This document shows positions 60,701-64,000 of a stretch of DNA of 64,000 nt, in pieces. The DNA is taken from NCBI RefSeq assembly GCF_004571135.1, contig NZ_SPSB01000003.1, positions 124,001-188,000 of the forward strand, given 5' to 3'. Below the pieces are notes generated by a model. That model did not search any database. It saw nothing but the letters and a program-made list of their open reading frames with translations, and was not told where the DNA came from. How positions within the stretch are numbered: position 1 is the stretch's first letter; each line of letters opens with the position of its first letter. The translations under genes were made by a program, and so were the position numbers. The DNA is from Algoriphagus kandeliae (GTDB lineage Bacteria > Bacteroidota > Bacteroidia > Cytophagales > Cyclobacteriaceae).

Positions 60701-60765
60701 CTTTTATAAACATTCTATCGTTAAAAAAAATAACATCGCTATACGACAACTTTTGTCAAACATTC
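60701..60765. promoter_or_regulatory. Spaced direct repeats upstream of the S24 operon, candidate operators
   Basis: CTTTTATAAACATTC (60701-60715) and CTTTTGTCAAACATTC (60750-60765) are imperfect direct repeats about 50 bases apart; GACAA-CTT-TTGTC (60745-60757) is also an inverted repeat, and ATCG/CGAT elements lie between. They lie within 80 bases of the operon start, as autoregulatory sites would. Binding is unproven. Confidence 0.3.
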
Positions 60766-60889
60766 CAAGAATGAGGGATTTCATAGTTTTTCAGAATTTC
60801 TTTTCCTAAAAATTACATGATCGGCGTGCAGTTTATTCAAGCTATTGACCGCTTAGCCCAAAAGAGGAATACAATAAATCCATCCCACC

Positions 60890-60897
60890 TAATTTTG
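60890..60897 (+). promoter_or_regulatory. Possible -7 element for the TonB-type receptor gene
   Basis: TAATTTTG matches TAnnTTTG 31 bases before the ATG; no TTTG lies at a suitable distance upstream. Weak. Confidence 0.3.
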
Positions 60898-60928
60898 TGT
60901 TATAGCAATACGCAATTAAACCAACTAC

Positions 60929-63706
60929 ATGAAAATCAGAGTTCTAATTCTTTTTTTACTATTTGTTTCCTGGGGAAGTTTTGCCCAAACTTTTTCTCTG
61001 AAGGGAAAAATTCAGGATGCTAAAAACAAAGAGACTATCCCCAATGCGACAGTTCTTCTTTTGCGGGTAAACGATTCCACACAAGTAGATGGTATGATTT
61101 CGGACTTGGATGGAAATTTTGAAATTCAATCCATTCAGGAGGGCGAATACCTCTTGAAAATTCAATATCTGGGATATCAAAACTTTTTTCGTACGCTTCA
61201 GATTTCGGGAAATCTGGATTTAGGGATCGTTTCCATCCAAGAACAGGCAGTTGGCTTGGAGGAAGTGACCGTAGCTGCACGTAGGTCTACCAGTCAAAAT
61301 AAGTCCGATACGACCATGTTTAATGCGGATGCATTCAAAACCATGCGTGATGCTAGTGCCCAAACACTCATCGAAAAACTTCCCGGGGTAACTTCGGAAG
61401 ACGGAGGGCTTCAAGCTCAGGGAGAAGCTATCGCTCAAATTCTAGTAGATGGAGAACCTTTCTTTGGAAATGATATCAAAACCGCCCTACAAAATATTCC
61501 AGCTGAGGTAATTCAAAGTATTGAGATTTTCGATCAGTTGAGTGAACAGTCCCGTCTTAGTGGATTTGATGATGGGGAACGTTTGAAGACCATCAACATT
61601 ATCACAAAACCAAATCGCCGAAAAGGCCAATTTGGGCGTACTTCAGCAGGCTACGGTACCAATGACCGCTACCTAGTAGGCGCAAGTATCAATGACTTTG
61701 ACGAAGACCGACGTATTACTTTCACCGGTTTATCCAATAATATTAATGTGACGGATTTTTCATCCGATCCAAATGCTCAGGACAATTCCCGACCTCAAAA
61801 TGGGATTATTCAGACACATATTCTAGGTTTGAATTACTCTGATAATTGGGGTGAAAAAGTGAAAGTATCCGGAAGCTATGTGTATAGCAGCCGTGAAAAC
61901 TTTGGACAGGCAATCCGTTTCCGTGAGTTCATTACCAATGGTGAAAGTGACCAATTGTATAATGAAGTCAGCACTGATACCCGGTTGAATAATCGGCATC
62001 AGTTTAATCTCAGACTGGAGTACAATATCGATGAGCGTAACCGAATCTTATATATCCCTCGATTTTCTGCCCGATTTGAAACGGAAAACTCGGACTTCTC
62101 AGGAGAAACCTCCAATGGAACTGATTTAATCAACTCAGTAGTCAATACACGTACTGCTGATAATTATGATTATGATTTGTTCAATCGGATTTTCTACAGC
62201 CATAAATTCAACAAACCTGGTCGTACGATGACCATTCGAGGTAGAATCAGCGACAACAGAAATCAAGACGAAGCAAATCGAATTGCAGAAAACCAGTTTT
62301 TCATTCCTGACCCTCGAACTGAAATCATAAATCAGCAAATCAATCGGGATAGAAAAGGATCCTCATGGCAAACTGGAATTTCTTTTACAGAAGCCTTGAG
62401 TGAGAAGAGTATGCTCGAGTTGGAATATGAAATCGGAAACCGAATCAATGATTCCGACCAATTGATCTATGATGTCATCGACGAAGATCCGCAGGCAATT
62501 GAATACCGGCTCGACACAGCCTTGAGCAATACCTTTGAAAGCAAATATCTTACTCAGGAAACCGAATTAGGCTATCAGTTCAAAACTGAAAAAATCCGGA
62601 TTCAAACAGAGCTTCAGTATCAAAATGCTCAGTTGGATAATTCACAAGGATTTCCAATTCCATTTGAATTAAAAAGAACATTCGAAAGCCTTCAGCCGAC
62701 TGTTCGTTTTAACTATCAGATCACTCCAAACACCAATCTGCAATTTGACTATGATACACGGACACAGGAACCGGATTTGAGACAACTTCAGCCAGTGGTA
62801 GATAATTCCAATCCCTTACAATTGTATGTGGGAAATCCTGACTTGAACCAGTCCTTTTCTAATCGACTTCGCGTTCGATTCCGAAGCAATAACCCAGAAA
62901 CTGATCAAAACTGGTTCTTCTTTGGTCAATCTTCTTTTGTCAATAACATCATTGCCAACAGTTCTTTCATTGCGGAAGAAGCTACAGAAATCCAACCTGG
63001 AATTATTCTAGAGCCTGGCTCCCAACTTTTTAGCCCAGTCAATTTAGATGGTTATTGGGATCTTCGTTCTTGGTTTGGATATGGCATGCCAGTGGGTTTC
63101 ATTAAATCCAATTTGAACATCAATGGTGGTTTGGGCTATACCAAGCGCCCTACCTTGGTGAATAATGAGAATGGGTTTAACAATTCCCGTCGAATCAGCA
63201 CCGGCATTTCATTAAGCAGTAATATTTCTGATCAAATAGACTTTAACATCTGGACCCGTTTTTCCTTCAATCAAGTGGAAAACACGCTCAACCCCAACTT
63301 GAACAACAAGTTTTTCAATCAGCGGGCCCGAGTGAACTTCAACTGGATTATTTGGGAAGGCTTTGTTTACAGGTTGGACTTGAACCATCAAGTCAATTCA
63401 GGACTTTCAGCTGGATTTGACACCAACTTCACTTTGGTTAATATGAGTTTGGGCAAAAAAATCTTTGCCAATCAGCGGGGAGAAATCAGCCTAAACGTCT
63501 ATGACCTTTTCAGACAAAACAACAACATCCGTAGAAATATTACGGACACCTTTATCGAAGATGTGCAGACCAATGTCTTGCAACGCTACTTCATGTTGAC
63601 TTTCTCCTACAATATTCGCCGTTTCTCCAAGGGTATGGACATGGATGATTACAATGAGATGATAAATACCGGCGGTGGGGATGACAGAGGAGGAAGAAGG
63701 GATTAA
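60929..63706 (+). CDS. Outer-membrane beta-barrel receptor with carboxypeptidase-like domain
   Basis: 925 residues. Signal peptide (RVLILFLLFVSWGSFAQ), then a carboxypeptidase regulatory-like domain (KGKIQDAKNKETIPNATV, GNFEIQSIQEGEYLL), a plug region (RDASAQTLIEKLPGVT, QILVDGEPFFGNDI) and a long barrel. This is the OMP_b-brl_3 or TonB-dependent type of Bacteroidota, likely for uptake of metal complexes or peptides rather than glycans, since no SusD gene adjoins. The C-terminus is Gly/Asp/Arg-rich (GGGDDRGGRRD). Confidence 0.88.
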   Translation: MKIRVLILFLLFVSWGSFAQTFSLKGKIQDAKNKETIPNATVLLLRVNDSTQVDGMISDLDGNFEIQSIQEGEYLLKIQYLGYQNFFRTLQISGNLDLGIVSIQEQAVGLEEVTVAARRSTSQNKSDTTMFNADAFKTMRDASAQTLIEKLPGVTSEDGGLQAQGEAIAQILVDGEPFFGNDIKTALQNIPAEVIQSIEIFDQLSEQSRLSGFDDGERLKTINIITKPNRRKGQFGRTSAGYGTNDRYLVGASINDFDEDRRITFTGLSNNINVTDFSSDPNAQDNSRPQNGIIQTHILGLNYSDNWGEKVKVSGSYVYSSRENFGQAIRFREFITNGESDQLYNEVSTDTRLNNRHQFNLRLEYNIDERNRILYIPRFSARFETENSDFSGETSNGTDLINSVVNTRTADNYDYDLFNRIFYSHKFNKPGRTMTIRGRISDNRNQDEANRIAENQFFIPDPRTEIINQQINRDRKGSSWQTGISFTEALSEKSMLELEYEIGNRINDSDQLIYDVIDEDPQAIEYRLDTALSNTFESKYLTQETELGYQFKTEKIRIQTELQYQNAQLDNSQGFPIPFELKRTFESLQPTVRFNYQITPNTNLQFDYDTRTQEPDLRQLQPVVDNSNPLQLYVGNPDLNQSFSNRLRVRFRSNNPETDQNWFFFGQSSFVNNIIANSSFIAEEATEIQPGIILEPGSQLFSPVNLDGYWDLRSWFGYGMPVGFIKSNLNINGGLGYTKRPTLVNNENGFNNSRRISTGISLSSNISDQIDFNIWTRFSFNQVENTLNPNLNNKFFNQRARVNFNWIIWEGFVYRLDLNHQVNSGLSAGFDTNFTLVNMSLGKKIFANQRGEISLNVYDLFRQNNNIRRNITDTFIEDVQTNVLQRYFMLTFSYNIRRFSKGMDMDDYNEMINTGGGDDRGGRRD

Positions 63707-63725
63707 GCCTTCTGGTTATTGAAAT

Positions 63726-63767
63726 AAAAAGTAAAAGGTAAACTTGATAGTTTACCTTTTACTTTTT
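63726..63767. terminator. Long AT-rich hairpin between the receptor and tex genes
   Basis: 19 bases on each side (63726-63744 and 63749-63767) pair perfectly around TGAT. It should stop transcription from both convergent genes. Confidence 0.8.
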
Positions 63768-63787
63768 ACATCTTACCAAATTTCAAA

Positions 63788-64000
63788 TCACCGAAATTTA
63801 CCTTTCAGCATTGCCAATTTTTCAGCCATACTTCCTTGAGGTTCTTCCTTTCTTTTTGGATTACTAGATTTCTCCATCTTTTTTCCTCGCTCCGCAAAAG
63901 GATCTGATTTCATACTCAATCCAATTCGCTTCCGAGGAATATCCACATCCAATACAGTTACGCTCACCTGTTGATTAACCTGCACAATCTCATTGGGATC
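63788..64000 (-). CDS. tex: Tex-like RNA-binding protein, C-terminal part (runs out of window)
   Basis: Only the last 70 residues are present. An S1 domain ends with VTVLDVDIPRKRIGLSMK, the usual C-terminal S1 end of Tex (transcription accessory protein, with nucleic-acid binding), followed by a Lys-rich tail ending in AEKLAMLKGKFR. The alternative is another S1-domain protein. The frame is open to base 64000. Confidence 0.75.
   Translation of the reverse strand, partial: DPNEIVQVNQQVSVTVLDVDIPRKRIGLSMKSDPFAERGKKMEKSSNPKRKEEPQGSMAEKLAMLKGKFR

Overview
The window looks like a chromosomal stretch of a Bacteroidota bacterium, most likely of the order Cytophagales (Cyclobacteriaceae or Algoriphagus-like by gene content; this is inference, not a database match). 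The reasons are AT-rich intergenic DNA, almost no Shine-Dalgarno sequences, a few candidate promoters of the Bacteroidota type (TTTG then TAnnTTTG), and typical families: an outer-membrane beta-barrel receptor with a carboxypeptidase-like N-terminal domain, a Bacteroidota-type LptD, Tat-exported Gfo/Idh/MocA plus DUF1080, an FG-GAP/UnbV protein, a Lacal_2735-type small protein and a DivIVA protein in a Gram-negative. I saw no rRNA, tRNA, CRISPR array, prophage or transposase, and no gene-free stretch longer than 300 bases.

Layout. 1-4000: the end of gcvT translationally coupled to a ComB-like phosphatase, a membrane protein, an M81 lipoprotein and a DUF465 protein. 4100-10700: MazG, DUF1801, a Tat-exported class V aminotransferase-fold protein, then a minus-strand operon (membrane protein, DUF1232, thioredoxin-like, SDR, dtd, ModF-like ABC ATPase). 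10800-19100: an IscA-like protein, DUF6265, a minus-strand operon (WD40, DivIVA, folB, DUF4268), a phosphopantetheinyl transferase, a redoxin, a SirB1-like protein and an acyl-CoA carboxylase beta subunit. 18300-22600 is an envelope block: amidase, LptD, KdsB. 22700-28700: Tat-exported oxidoreductase plus DUF1080, a large M14 peptidase, a lipocalin-like lipoprotein and a SixA-like phosphatase. 28800-36900 runs on the plus strand: topA, a sirtuin, a flavin monooxygenase, a YfcC-type carrier, an aldo/keto reductase and an MFS transporter. 36900-45900: a secreted duplicated protein, a Tat-exported HisC-like enzyme, GNAT, TetR plus ABC1 kinase, hslV, the E2 subunit of pyruvate dehydrogenase, a YheT-like hydrolase and an SRAP protein. 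45900-50100: FabH-like, an unknown protein, a MORN-type repeat protein, a 54-residue protein, a possible small RNA and a cupin. 50250-56150: ROK regulator, 1101-residue FG-GAP/UnbV protein and vanadium-haloperoxidase-like protein, tightly linked. 56300-59600: menB and menE (menaquinone) with DUF2141 and an unknown. 59600-64000: an S24-type repressor operon, a large TonB-type receptor and the end of tex.

Most genes are housekeeping. The parts least explained by ordinary annotation are two copies of a hairpin-rich repeat that each fill a gap between convergent genes, the ROK/FG-GAP/haloperoxidase unit, three cofactor enzymes with Tat signals, a two-domain ABC ATPase with one intact and one dead composite ATP site, a promoter-terminator pair with no gene between, and an S24 repressor operon preceded by spaced direct repeats. 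I found no clear evidence for a wholly new defence or mobile system.
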